Origin: Pontimicrobium aquaticum
GTDB taxonomy: Bacteria > Bacteroidota > Bacteroidia > Flavobacteriales > Flavobacteriaceae
Direction: 5' to 3'
Length of the DNA stretch: 63,586 nucleotides
Assembly (NCBI RefSeq): GCF_005047595.1
Contig: NZ_SUPL01000010.1
Location: forward strand, 1 to 63,586
The position numbers and the translations under genes are program-made. The notes under the pieces were generated by a model, which had not been told where the DNA came from, did no database searches, and saw only the letters and a list, made by a program, of their open reading frames with translations. This document shows, piece by piece, positions 28,132 to 36,996 of this stretch (the stretch's first letter is position 1; every line of letters starts with the position of its first letter).

Positions 28132-28161
28132 TTGTATTATTAATTAAACATTTTATATTTG
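28132..28161 (+). promoter_or_regulatory. Promoter of the tRNA-Lys gene
   Basis: TTG at 28132-28134, 19 bases, then TATATTTG at 28154-28161, a full match to the Bacteroidota primary promoter. The tRNA begins 26 bases downstream. Confidence 0.75.
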
Positions 28162-28186
28162 CACCCTCGTTAGAGAAAAACATCAT

Positions 28187-28259
28187 GACCAGTTAGCTCA
28201 GTTGGTAGAGCATCTCCCTTTTAAGGAGAGGGTCCTGGGTTCGAGCCCCAGACTGGTCA
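28187..28259 (+). tRNA. tRNA-Lys (anticodon TTT)
   Basis: A 73-base cloverleaf: acceptor GACCAGT with ACTGGTC, D arm AGCTCAGTTGGTAGAGC, anticodon stem CTCCC/GGAGA region with loop CTTTTAA, and T arm with GGTTCGAGCC. Discriminator A at 28259; CCA is not encoded. Confidence 0.97.
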
Positions 28260-28261
28260 CA

Positions 28262-28294
28262 AAAAAGTTAAGCAATTTGCTTAACTTTTTTTAT
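28262..28294 (+). terminator. Intrinsic terminator between the two tRNAs
   Basis: AAAAAGTTAAGC (28262-28273) pairs with GCTTAACTTTTT (28279-28290), 5-base loop, T-run. It directly follows tRNA-Lys, so the tRNA-Leu either has its own promoter or is read through. Confidence 0.85.
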
Positions 28295-28316
28295 TTTTAA
28301 ATACTTCAAAAAATTT

Positions 28317-28400
28317 GCGCACGTGGCGGAATTGGTAGACGCGCTAGCTTGAGGGGCTAGTAACCATTAGGTTGTGGAAGTTCGAGTCTTCTCGTGCGCA
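28317..28400 (+). tRNA. tRNA-Leu (anticodon GAG)
   Basis: An 84-base class II tRNA with a long variable arm. Acceptor GCGCACG with CGTGCGC, anticodon stem CTAGC/GCTAG around TTGAGGG (anticodon GAG), T arm with GTTCGAGTC. Discriminator A at 28400; CCA is not encoded. Confidence 0.96.
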
Positions 28401-28452
28401 CAAAATTTTCTTAAATTTTTATACTTTTTTTTATTTATACGATTTTTATACT

Positions 28453-28466
28453 TAATTTTGTTTAAG
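28453..28466 (+). promoter_or_regulatory. -7 element with half operator of the CarH-like gene
   Basis: TAATTTTG (28453-28460) matches TAnnTTTG, and TTTGTTTAAG (28457-28466) differs in one base from the half-site TTTGTTTAAC found at the crtI promoter. Autoregulation is possible but inferred. Confidence 0.4.
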
Positions 28467-28481
28467 ATAAATTAATTATCA

Positions 28482-29381
28482 ATGAACAATATTAAAAATG
28501 ATTTCAGTATAAAGGATCTTGAAAACCTATCAGGTATTAAAGCCCACACTATTAGAATTTGGGAAAAGCGATATAACCTTTTAAAGCCTGAAAGGACAGA
28601 TACTAATATTAGGCATTACAGTATAGACAGCCTCCAAAAGCTATTAAATGTTGCCTATTTAAACAAAAATGGATATAAAATATCAAAAATTGCCAAACTA
28701 AAGAGCGACGAAATTCCTGCAAATGTGAGAGAAATTGCGTCAAGAGGCAGCGTAGAGCATCATGCTATTAATGCATTTAAAATGTCTATGTTAAATTTTG
28801 ATCAAGTTCTTTTTTACAACACATACATGAATCTACTTGAAGCTCACACTTTTAGAGATATTTTTTATAATGTATTTATTCCTCTGTTAGAAGAAATAGG
28901 TTTACTATGGCAAACAAATACCATAACTCCAGCACACGAGCACTTTTTATCTATTCACATTAAGCAAAAAATATTACTAAATATAGAAAAGCTCCAAAAC
29001 TTAGAACCTAAACCCTCAACAAAGACTTTTGTTTTGTATTTACCAGAAAATGAAATTCATGATATTGGGTTGCTTTTTGTAAATTACGAATTAAGAAGCA
29101 GAGGTTACCATACCATTTTTTTAGGAGAAAGTGTACCTATGAATAGCTTAAGCGATTTACTAACCTTTTTTGATGAAGTCACTTTTATTTCTTATTTTAC
29201 TGTTAAGCCAGAAGATGATGATGTAATTAAGTACATTGAAGACTTTAAAAATAAAATTCTAAAAAAGGAACCAACTAAGTTATGGTTGTTAGGAAAAAAG
29301 CTGGCTTCAGTTGATATTACAAGTTATTCAGAAGATGTAATAGGATTTAAATCTATTAAAGATTTAGTTAAAGAATTGTAA
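28482..29381 (+). CDS. MerR-family regulator with B12-binding domain (CarH-like photoreceptor candidate)
   Basis: A 299-aa regulator. Residues 8-75 are a MerR winged helix (FSIKDLENLSGIKAHTIRIW, EKRYNLLKPER). Residues about 100-175 are the helical cobalamin cap with W143 and E153-H154, exactly the Wx9EH motif of CarH. Residues about 180-299 form a B12-binding Rossmann domain with E191-I-H193-D-I-G196, His193 being the likely cobalt ligand. In Myxococcus and Thermus, CarH binds adenosylcobalamin, represses carotenoid genes in the dark and lets go in light. Position just before crtI supports the same role; light response here is inference. Confidence 0.85.
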   Translation: MNNIKNDFSIKDLENLSGIKAHTIRIWEKRYNLLKPERTDTNIRHYSIDSLQKLLNVAYLNKNGYKISKIAKLKSDEIPANVREIASRGSVEHHAINAFKMSMLNFDQVLFYNTYMNLLEAHTFRDIFYNVFIPLLEEIGLLWQTNTITPAHEHFLSIHIKQKILLNIEKLQNLEPKPSTKTFVLYLPENEIHDIGLLFVNYELRSRGYHTIFLGESVPMNSLSDLLTFFDEVTFISYFTVKPEDDDVIKYIEDFKNKILKKEPTKLWLLGKKLASVDITSYSEDVIGFKSIKDLVKEL

Positions 29382-29402
29382 AAAATTATAATTAAATTTC
29401 AT

Positions 29403-29436
29403 TTTGTTTAACTTTTTTATATATTTGTTAAACAAA
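29403..29436 (+). promoter_or_regulatory. Perfect 10-bp inverted repeat across the crtI promoter (candidate CarH operator)
   Basis: TTTGTTTAAC (29403-29412) and GTTAAACAAA (29427-29436) are exact reverse complements separated by 14 bases. The -7 element TATATTTG (29420-29427) lies between and touches the right arm, and the right arm ends on the first base of the crtI ATG. A regulator bound here would cover the promoter. If the -7 box is used, the transcript would have almost no leader. Confidence 0.6.
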
Positions 29437-30953
29437 TGAAAACAACTATACATATTATCGGTTCAGGTTTCTCTTCATTAGCCGCTTCTTGCTACTTGGC
29501 AAAAGCTGGTTATGATGTTACCATTTTTGAAAAAAACAGTACTATTGGTGGTCGTGCAAGACAACTAAAACGTGATGGTTTTACATTCGATATTGGACCA
29601 ACTTGGTATTGGATGCCTGATGTTTTTGAACGCTTCTTTTCAGATTTTGACAAAAGACCATCAGACTATTATACTTTAGAAAAGCTTAATCCAGCTTATA
29701 GTGTCTATTTTGGTAAAGATGATTTCATCACCATAGAAGACACACTTGAAAAGATTTGTATAGCATTTGAAAAAGAAGAAAAAGGCAGTTCAAAAAAACT
29801 ATTAAAGTTTATAAATCAAGCAAAAAGCAATTATGATATTGCTATTAAAGATTTGGTTTATAATCCAGGATTATCTCCTTTTGAACTTGTAACACCAAAA
29901 ACCATTGGTAAATTAAATCAGTTTTTTAGCACTATAAAAAAAGATGTACGCAAAGAGTTTAACAACAATCGTTTGGCACAAATTTTAGAGTTCCCTGTAC
30001 TCTTTCTTGGTGCAAAACCAAGCGCAACACCTTCTTTTTACAGTTTTATGAATTACGCTGATTTTGGCTTGGGAACGTTTCATCCAAAAAAAGGAATGTA
30101 CCAAGTAATTCTTGCCATGGAAGCCTTGGCTTTATCATTAGGTGTTAAAATAAAAACTAACTCATCTATTGATAAAATATTAGTAAATAAAGCTGGGGAA
30201 GCAAAAGGTTTAAATTCAAATGGTGTTAACTACTATAGTGATTATGTGCTAAGTGGAGCAGATTATCACCATACAGAAACTTTACTTGACAAAGAATTTA
30301 GGCAGTATTCTGAATCTTATTGGGAAGCCAAGACCTTTGCACCTTCTTCACTCCTTTTTTATGTTGGCTTTGATAAAAAATTAAGAAATGTAAATCACCA
30401 CACGCTATTTTTTGATGTCGATTTCGGATTGCATGCACAAGACATTTACGACAATGCAAAGTGGCCTGAAGATCCATTGTTTTATGCAAGTTTTCCAAGT
30501 ATAACAGATGGTTCTTCAGCTCCAGAAGGAAAAGAAGCAGGTATTTTTCTTATTCCACTTGCACCAGGATTAGAAGACACACCTAAACTGAGAGAAACCT
30601 ATTTCAATAAAATTATTAAACGATTTGAAACATTAACCTCGCAAAAGGTAAGTGACAGCATTTTGTTTAAAGAATCATATTGTGTGAACGATTTTATAAA
30701 AGACTATAACTCCTACAAAGGCAATGCTTACGGGATGGCCAACACACTATTGCAAACAGCATTTTTAAGACCTAAATTGAAAAGTAAAAAAGTAAAAAAT
30801 CTATTTTTTACAGGACAACTTACAGTTCCTGGACCTGGAGTTCCACCTTCTTTAATTTCTGGAAAACTAGCCTCAGAACTAATCGTAAAAGACATTTCGA
30901 CCAATAAAAAAATCACTACTAGAACACTAAAACAAAATGAAAACAATTTTTGA
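29436..30953 (+). CDS. crtI: Phytoene desaturase
   Basis: A 505-aa FAD enzyme that converts phytoene to lycopene. N-terminal dinucleotide fold IIGSGFSSLAASCYLAKAGY, EKNSTIGGRARQLKRDGFTF and DIGPTWYWMP; C-terminal FTGQLTVPGPGVPPSLISGK is the CrtI signature. First gene of the carotenoid operon; its 3' end overlaps crtB by 17 bases. Confidence 0.96.
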   Translation: MKTTIHIIGSGFSSLAASCYLAKAGYDVTIFEKNSTIGGRARQLKRDGFTFDIGPTWYWMPDVFERFFSDFDKRPSDYYTLEKLNPAYSVYFGKDDFITIEDTLEKICIAFEKEEKGSSKKLLKFINQAKSNYDIAIKDLVYNPGLSPFELVTPKTIGKLNQFFSTIKKDVRKEFNNNRLAQILEFPVLFLGAKPSATPSFYSFMNYADFGLGTFHPKKGMYQVILAMEALALSLGVKIKTNSSIDKILVNKAGEAKGLNSNGVNYYSDYVLSGADYHHTETLLDKEFRQYSESYWEAKTFAPSSLLFYVGFDKKLRNVNHHTLFFDVDFGLHAQDIYDNAKWPEDPLFYASFPSITDGSSAPEGKEAGIFLIPLAPGLEDTPKLRETYFNKIIKRFETLTSQKVSDSILFKESYCVNDFIKDYNSYKGNAYGMANTLLQTAFLRPKLKSKKVKNLFFTGQLTVPGPGVPPSLISGKLASELIVKDISTNKKITTRTLKQNENNF

Positions 30954-31776
30954 TAACGTATCTTACGATTGTAGCAAAACTGTTACTAGAACTTACAGTA
31001 CTTCTTTTTCATTAGCTACAAAAATGTTGTCTAAATCAATAAGGCAAGACATATATAACATCTACGGTTTTGTAAGATTTGCAGATGAAATTGTTGACTC
31101 TTTTCATGATTTCGACAAAGAAGAATTATTCGAAAAATTTGAAGCAGATTTAGAGCTAGCATTGGAACATAAGATTAGCTTAAACCCTATTTTAAATGCT
31201 TTTCAACACACATTCCATAATTATAACATTGATAAATCGATAGTAGATGCGTTTATGAATTCTATGCGAATGGATTTACATAAATCTACATACTTAACTG
31301 AAGAAGAATACAAAGCTTACATTTACGGTTCTGCCGATGTTGTTGGCTTAATGTGCCTAAAAGTGTTTGTGAAAGGTGATGAAGAAAAATATGATGAGCT
31401 TAAAGATACAGCCATGTCACTTGGTTCGGCATTTCAAAAGGTGAATTTTTTAAGAGACTTAAAAGCAGACCATGATGAGTTAAATAGAACTTACTTCCCC
31501 AATACCGACTTAATGAACCTTGATGAAGAGTCAAAACAGTTTATTATAGATGATATTGAGAATGACTTTGCTAAAGGCTTAGAAGGCATAAAAAAACTAC
31601 CAATTGAAGCTAAATTTGGGGTTTTTATGGCTTATAGATATTATAGACAATTACTTAAAAAGCTAAAACGCACACCTGCTCTAGATATTAAAAGTTCAAG
31701 AATAAGAGTTCCTAATTACAAAAAATTAGAGCTTTTAACGAGGAGTTATGTAAAATTTCAATTAAATTTATTGTGA
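30937..31776 (+). CDS. crtB: Phytoene synthase
   Basis: A 279-aa prenyl synthase that condenses two geranylgeranyl diphosphates. Opening TYSTSFSLATKML, first Asp-rich motif FADEIVDSFHD, second motif VNFLRDLKADHDELNRTYFP and RYYRQLLKKLKRTP. Start lies inside crtI (overlap), so translation is coupled; crtZ follows after 8 bases. Confidence 0.96.
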   Translation: MKTIFDNVSYDCSKTVTRTYSTSFSLATKMLSKSIRQDIYNIYGFVRFADEIVDSFHDFDKEELFEKFEADLELALEHKISLNPILNAFQHTFHNYNIDKSIVDAFMNSMRMDLHKSTYLTEEEYKAYIYGSADVVGLMCLKVFVKGDEEKYDELKDTAMSLGSAFQKVNFLRDLKADHDELNRTYFPNTDLMNLDEESKQFIIDDIENDFAKGLEGIKKLPIEAKFGVFMAYRYYRQLLKKLKRTPALDIKSSRIRVPNYKKLELLTRSYVKFQLNLL

Positions 31777-31784
31777 ACTAAATT

Positions 31785-32234
31785 ATGCAAACATTTTTCT
31801 GGATATTAATATTTTTTGGCACATTCTCCATAATGGAGTTTATGGCTTGGTTTACTCATAAATATGTGATGCATGGGTTTTTATGGCATTTACACAAAGA
31901 CCATCATAAAAAAGACCATGATAGCTGGTTTGAGCGTAATGACTTTTTCTTTATTTTCTACGCTTTAGTGAGTATTACTTGCTTTTATTTATGGAATTAT
32001 GAGAATATTTGGTATTGCTTACCTATAGGACTTGGTATTTTATCTTATGGAATTGCCTATTTTACTGTTCACGACATTTTTATTCACCAACGTTTTAAAT
32101 TATTTAGAAATGCCAACAACTGGTATGCTCGTGGAGTAAGACGTGCACATAAAATTCATCATAAGCATCTTGGCAAAGACAAAGGTGAAAACTTTGGGAT
32201 GCTCATAGTACCTTTTAAATACTTTAAAAAATAG
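31785..32234 (+). CDS. crtZ: Beta-carotene hydroxylase
   Basis: A 149-aa membrane di-iron hydroxylase with the His clusters HKYVMHGFLWHLHKDHHKKDHD (given by position: residues about 26-47), HDIFIHQRF and RAHKIHHKH. It adds 3- and 3'-hydroxyls to beta-carotene to give zeaxanthin. Four hydrophobic segments. It lies between crtB and crtY with short gaps. Confidence 0.94.
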   Translation: MQTFFWILIFFGTFSIMEFMAWFTHKYVMHGFLWHLHKDHHKKDHDSWFERNDFFFIFYALVSITCFYLWNYENIWYCLPIGLGILSYGIAYFTVHDIFIHQRFKLFRNANNWYARGVRRAHKIHHKHLGKDKGENFGMLIVPFKYFKK

Positions 32235-32248
32235 GCTTAATTACTTCA

Positions 32249-33394
32249 ATGACAAACAATCCCCATTTCGATTATATTATTATTGGAAATGGTTTAGCTG
32301 GTTTACAACTAGCACTAAAATTAACATCAGACACTTACTTTAGTGATAAACAAATTGCTTTGATCGATTCTTCAACGAAAAGTGATAATGATAAAACCTG
32401 GAGTTTTTGGGAAACTGAGAGTTCTTATTGGGACAACATTGTGCACAAATCATGGAATGAAGCTTCGGTTATTACTTCAAAAAAAAGAATTGATTTAAAA
32501 CTTCAACCTTATACTTATAAAACCATTCGTGCTATAGATTTTTATAACGAGGTCATAACAAAACTAAAGCAGTACAACAATATTCATTTTATAATCGATA
32601 GAGTAGAATCTGTTAGTGAAAAAGACACTGTTACAGTAAGAACCAAAAAGCAAACATACGTTGCCAAACATGTTTTTGACAGTAGAGTTCATGAAGCCTT
32701 TTTAAACTCACCAAAGCATTGCATAATAATCACGCAACACTTTAAAGGTTGGGTTATTAAAACTCCTACTAACACTTTTAATGAGAATAAAATTACCATG
32801 ATGGATTATCGGTTAAAAGATGGTAAGCAAACTACGTTTATGTATGTGTTACCATTTTCTAAAACTGAAGCCTTAGTTGAATTTACTTATTTTACTAAGC
32901 ATTTAGTTGAAGACGGCACCTATGATTGTTTCTTAAAAAAATACATTAGCGACTATTTAAAAATTGATGATTACACCATTATTGAAACCGAAAGAGGCCA
33001 AATACCAATGACCAATTTTCCTTTTAACACTTATAACACAAAAGGAATAACAAAGATTGGCACAGGTGGTGGTTGGGTAAAGGGATCTACAGGATATTCG
33101 TTTAAACATACTGAGAAAAAAGTAGATAAAATAATTTCAAATATTAAGCAACATAAAACACCTTCAAGTAATTTATTTAAAAGAAAATATAGATTTTATG
33201 ACAAAGTATTTTTAAAAGTCCTTAAAGATGAGAATGATAAAGGCGAATGGATTTTTCAACAATTTTACAGTAAAAATTCTATCCAAACTATGTTTCGCTT
33301 TTTAGATGAAGACTCTTCTCTTTATGAAGATATAAAAATAATGTGGTCGCTCTTTTCATGGAGCTTCATTAAAGCTTTTATCAAGACCCTTTAA
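32249..33394 (+). CDS. crtY: Lycopene beta-cyclase
   Basis: A 381-aa FAD/NAD-dependent cyclase: nucleotide motif YIIIGNGLAGLQLALKL, DKTWSFWE, the MDYR stretch and GQIPMTNFPF, then GTGGGWVKGSTGYSF. Converts lycopene to beta-carotene. Last gene of the cluster; product set predicts zeaxanthin, a yellow pigment. Its end overlaps the convergent tlpA-like gene by 14 bases. Confidence 0.95.
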   Translation: MTNNPHFDYIIIGNGLAGLQLALKLTSDTYFSDKQIALIDSSTKSDNDKTWSFWETESSYWDNIVHKSWNEASVITSKKRIDLKLQPYTYKTIRAIDFYNEVITKLKQYNNIHFIIDRVESVSEKDTVTVRTKKQTYVAKHVFDSRVHEAFLNSPKHCIIITQHFKGWVIKTPTNTFNENKITMMDYRLKDGKQTTFMYVLPFSKTEALVEFTYFTKHLVEDGTYDCFLKKYISDYLKIDDYTIIETERGQIPMTNFPFNTYNTKGITKIGTGGGWVKGSTGYSFKHTEKKVDKIISNIKQHKTPSSNLFKRKYRFYDKVFLKVLKDENDKGEWIFQQFYSKNSIQTMFRFLDEDSSLYEDIKIMWSLFSWSFIKAFIKTL

Positions 33395-33947
33395 GCATTT
33401 TATCTAATTGTTTTCTTATTGCATTGCTATTCCAGTTAGCTGCGCCTTTTTTATCAACCACAATGTAACCTTCTTTATCGATTATATAAGTTCTAGGGAT
33501 GCTTCTTGGGTTAAAATCGTCAGGATACTTTGTCAATGGGTTAAAAACCTGAATATCATACCCTTTTTTATTAAGGAATTTTTTTATGGTTGCAGGAGAT
33601 TCATCAGATACTAATAAAAACACAACATCATTTTTATAATCATTGTATAAATCTTGAATAGTACTAAACTCTGCTATACAAGGAGGACACCAAGTAGCCC
33701 ATAAGTTTATAAATACCACCTTGCCTTTAGTATTGGTAAAATTTAGCTCTTTTCCATTTAAATCTCTTAACCTCCATGCTGAATAAGACACTTCTTTCCG
33801 ATCTTCTTTTTTTACAACTGAAGGCCCTAATTTTGATAATACAGAATGTAATGCAATTTGAATAGGCTGTCTTGTTTGAGGCACGATAAGTAAGACTATA
33901 ATTACTAAGAATATTATATCGCTTTTCTTGGGGGTTTTAAATTTCAT
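33381..33947 (-). CDS. TlpA-like thiol-disulfide oxidoreductase, membrane-anchored
   Basis: A 188-aa protein: N-terminal TM anchor (IIFLVIIVLLIVPQ, about residues 11-24), then a thioredoxin fold with FINLWATWCPPCIAEF (active site WCPPC) and later SIPRTYIIDKEG with the cis-proline region. It reduces or oxidises periplasmic proteins, for example in cytochrome c maturation. Partner unknown. Confidence 0.9.
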   Translation of the reverse strand: MKFKTPKKSDIIFLVIIVLLIVPQTRQPIQIALHSVLSKLGPSVVKKEDRKEVSYSAWRLRDLNGKELNFTNTKGKVVFINLWATWCPPCIAEFSTIQDLYNDYKNDVVFLLVSDESPATIKKFLNKKGYDIQVFNPLTKYPDDFNPRSIPRTYIIDKEGYIVVDKKGAANWNSNAIRKQLDKMLKGS

Positions 33948-33995
33948 AGATTTTTCACTAATGCCAATAAGTTCGCAAAATTAATTAAACCTTAC

Positions 33996-34030
33996 AAAAA
34001 AGCGTTACCATATGTAAATGATAACGCTTT
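33996..34030 (-). terminator. Terminator of the OmpA-family gene
   Basis: On the minus strand AAAGCGTTA (34030-34022) pairs with TAACGCTTT (34007-33999) and is followed by a T-run complementary to the A-run at 33996-34001. It lies 21 bases beyond the 34052 stop. Confidence 0.75.
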
Positions 34031-34051
34031 AAATTTATATAGTTAAGTAGC

Positions 34052-35332
34052 TTAATTCGAGACTACCTTTATAGTTAACATAGCTCTTCTATTTAAAGCT
34101 CTTCCTGCCTCAGTATCATTAGATGCTATTGGCTTGGTCTCACCTTCTCCTTTTACAGCTATTAATTCACGAGATAATCCTTTGGATACTAAGTAATCTT
34201 TAACCGCTTCAGCTCTTTCAACCGAAAGTTTATAATTATATTCTTTTGTACCAATATGGTCTCCATGGCCTTCTATTAAAATAGTATAGCTGGAGTTGGC
34301 AGTAATGGTAGAAACCTCGTCTAATACTCTTTGTGCTTGACTACTAATGTTAGAATTATCGAAAGCGAAATACACTAGTTTTTCAGTAACTACTGGCTCT
34401 ATTACTTTCTTCTCTTCTGGGCACCCTTTATTTGTACCTTTTACATCTGGGCATTCATCAATGTTATCGGCATACCCATCACCATCAGAATCTTTACAAC
34501 CCTTAAACTGTTTTAATCCAAAAACAGTAGGACAATCATCGTCTTTATCTGCTACACCATCGCCATCGGAATCTGGGCAACCTTTTAATGATACTAAACC
34601 TGGTACATCTGGACAATCATCTGTTTTATCTGGAACTCCATCGCCATCTCTATCTTTTTCTTTCTCTTCTACTTTTTTCTTAACATCTGCTTTGGTAAGA
34701 TTAATGACCACACCAAAACTATGCTGCCAATGTTTTACAAGATACTCTTTAAACGAATGTTTATAGGTTGTTTGAAGGTTTAACCCAAAGTTTTTAGTAA
34801 TCCAGTAATTAGCACCTACTGTTCCATTAAGGGTTGCTGCTCCTACTAATGCATCTTTATTTATTCCATTTGTAAAAATGTTGAACTGTCCTTGTTCAAT
34901 CCAAGTATAGCCAGCTCCAGCACCAATAAAAGGTTTTAACTTACTTCGTTTAGACAAGCCTGAAAAATAATAATTAAACATTCCATCTATACCTAAATAA
35001 GTAAGTTTATCTACTTCAACTTTTGGAGATCCAGGAAATTCTCCCCATTTTTTTATTTTATTATAAGAACCTGCAACACTTACTGCCATATTATCTGATA
35101 AGTATTTTGATATTGTGATTTTTGGAAAGCTAATATTCCAATGATCTGTTAAATTAAAAAACTCATCAAAATAAGGTCCTTGTGGATTATTGTCTTCTCC
35201 TACTGGATAAACATCAACCGCATTGGCTTCAACATTTAATATCCAAGGTTTTTTCTTGGTTTGAGCAATTAAAGAATGTGTTCCTACAATTAAAAAGAGG
35301 GTAATTGTAAAAACTTTGTAATATTTTTTCAT
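34052..35332 (-). CDS. OmpA-family outer-membrane protein with TSP3 repeats
   Basis: A 426-aa protein. Signal peptide MKKYYKVFTITLFLIVGTHS, eight-strand-like barrel (about 25-215), then DRDGDGVPDKTDDCPDVPG, DSDGDGVADKDDDCPTVFG and [19 protein letters not shown] calcium-type TSP3 repeats (about 228-300), and a C-terminal OmpA peptidoglycan-binding domain (about 315-426, FAFDNSNISSQAQRVLDEVS, IEGHGDHIGTKEYNYKLSVERA). Anchors the outer membrane to the wall. A paralogue with a different C-terminus lies 87 bases upstream. Confidence 0.93.
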   Translation of the reverse strand: MKKYYKVFTITLFLIVGTHSLIAQTKKKPWILNVEANAVDVYPVGEDNNPQGPYFDEFFNLTDHWNISFPKITISKYLSDNMAVSVAGSYNKIKKWGEFPGSPKVEVDKLTYLGIDGMFNYYFSGLSKRSKLKPFIGAGAGYTWIEQGQFNIFTNGINKDALVGAATLNGTVGANYWITKNFGLNLQTTYKHSFKEYLVKHWQHSFGVVINLTKADVKKKVEEKEKDRDGDGVPDKTDDCPDVPGLVSLKGCPDSDGDGVADKDDDCPTVFGLKQFKGCKDSDGDGYADNIDECPDVKGTNKGCPEEKKVIEPVVTEKLVYFAFDNSNISSQAQRVLDEVSTITANSSYTILIEGHGDHIGTKEYNYKLSVERAEAVKDYLVSKGLSRELIAVKGEGETKPIASNDTEAGRALNRRAMLTIKVVSN

Positions 35333-35419
35333 AGTAATTTAGTTTAATATTGATTAATTAGGCTCTAAAATAGCATAATATTACTACAATATTTATTTTT
35401 TATAAACTAAATAACATTT

Positions 35420-36709
35420 TTACTCTTTACCACAAAGCATCTCAATAGCTTGTCGCATAGGCACTTGAGCGCCATTAAAAAAAGCAATAACAAAAGCATC
35501 TTTAACCCCTTTCTCTATTACGCTTAAGCGAATAATTTCGGTCTCTACAAGTGTTTTGTAATCGCCTAGCCTAAATTTTGTGAGTTCATTTTCCTTTATC
35601 ATATTAATCTCTCCTATATCTTGTAGAAAATCAAAATATGATAACTTAGGTGGGGTTTTATAGGCTCCTACCTGAACTTTAAACTCCAACCCTTTTACTT
35701 CTATTTGCCCATCTCGCTCCAATGCGGCAAAGTAGGCGTTAATCTCATCCAAGTCTTCAAAGCAATATGCAGAAACAACTTCTAATTCTTCTTCTTCTGG
35801 GCAACCTTTGAGCGTTCCTTTTACTTCAGGGCAGTCATCAATATTATCAGCATACCCATCGCCATCAGTATCTTTACAGCCATCAAATTCTTTAAATCCG
35901 TAAATATCTGGACAAGCATCATCTTTATCGGCAATACCATCACCATCAGCATCTGGGCATCCTTTTAATGTTTCTAAACCAGGTTGATCTGGGCATACAT
36001 CGGTTTCATCTGGAATTCCATCTCCATCCCTATCTTTTATTTCTTCTTCCTTTTTCTTACTTTCTTTTTTGGCAAGATTAATTACCACACCAAGACTATG
36101 TTGCCAATGCTTAGCTAAATATTCTTTAAATGAATGTTTATAAGTCGTTTGAATATTTAAACCTATTCTATTATCAATCCAATAATTTGCACCAATAGCA
36201 CCATTAACAGTTCCAGCTCCTACTAATTCATCTTTATTTATTCCATTGGAAAAAGTATTAAACCTACCTTGTTCTATCCATGTGTAACCAAATCCAACAC
36301 CTATAAATGGTTTTAATTTACTAGGCTTAGACAATCCTGACAAAAAATAATTAAGCATTCCATCAACACCTATATAAGTAAGATTGTTTACCTTAACTTT
36401 TGGTGAATTAGGAAACTCTCCCCATTTTGTTAACTTGTTGTAAGATCCTGATAAATTGACAGAAAAATTATCTGATAAATATTTAGAAATTGTAAGCTTA
36501 GGAAAACTAATGTTCCAATGATCTGATACGTTAAAAAACTCATCAAAATATGGCCCTTGTGGATTCATATCTTCACCTACTGGATAAACATCAATGGCAT
36601 TTATTTCAACACCTAACACCCAAGGTTTATTTTTTTCTTGAGCTAATAAAGATTGTGTTCCAATAATTAATAAAAAAATAATTGTGAGGGATTTGTAATA
36701 GTTTTTCAT
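35420..36709 (-). CDS. Paralogous barrel/TSP3 protein with SPOR-like C-terminus
   Basis: A 429-aa protein nearly parallel to the 34052-35332 product over signal, barrel (about 1-215) and three TSP3 repeats (about 228-305), but the OmpA domain is absent. Instead, residues about 320-429 contain [20 protein letters not shown] and [15 protein letters not shown], resembling a SPOR-type fold that binds peptidoglycan at division sites. This looks like tandem duplication followed by C-terminal domain exchange. Both genes read the same way. Confidence 0.85.
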   Translation of the reverse strand: MKNYYKSLTIIFLLIIGTQSLLAQEKNKPWVLGVEINAIDVYPVGEDMNPQGPYFDEFFNVSDHWNISFPKLTISKYLSDNFSVNLSGSYNKLTKWGEFPNSPKVKVNNLTYIGVDGMLNYFLSGLSKPSKLKPFIGVGFGYTWIEQGRFNTFSNGINKDELVGAGTVNGAIGANYWIDNRIGLNIQTTYKHSFKEYLAKHWQHSLGVVINLAKKESKKKEEEIKDRDGDGIPDETDVCPDQPGLETLKGCPDADGDGIADKDDACPDIYGFKEFDGCKDTDGDGYADNIDDCPEVKGTLKGCPEEEELEVVSAYCFEDLDEINAYFAALERDGQIEVKGLEFKVQVGAYKTPPKLSYFDFLQDIGEINMIKENELTKFRLGDYKTLVETEIIRLSVIEKGVKDAFVIAFFNGAQVPMRQAIEMLCGKE

Positions 36710-36820
36710 ATAGATTAGCCTATTGTTGATTAATTAATTTTTATGAATATAGTAAAAACTATTAATTATTGGTCGTTAGTCTATCTAATTCATCTATAAA
36801 CCTAAACTAAAACACCCAAG

Positions 36821-36858
36821 AAAAAAAGCATAGTCCCTAAAAATAGAAACTATGCTTT
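36821..36858 (-). terminator. Probable terminator downstream of the spondin-domain gene
   Basis: On the minus strand AAAGCATAGT (36858-36849) pairs with ACTATGCTTT (36834-36825) and is followed by seven T (complement of 36821-36827). It lies 139 bases after the 36997 stop; the rest of 36710-36996 is AT-rich with no gene seen. Confidence 0.6.
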
Positions 36859-36996
36859 AATAACACAAAATAAATAAAAACCTAAATTTATCTTGCTGAA
36901 GTACCTAAAAACAGTACAACTAACTACAAAGTGAAAAAATAATTCACATTTTTTTTATAGTTTTTAAGCTTTCTTTATTTTTTAATTATAATAACA

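Noticed and set aside
34347-34766. Ser/Pro-rich plus-strand frame
   Set aside because: Antisense shadow of the TSP3 repeat region of the OmpA-family gene.
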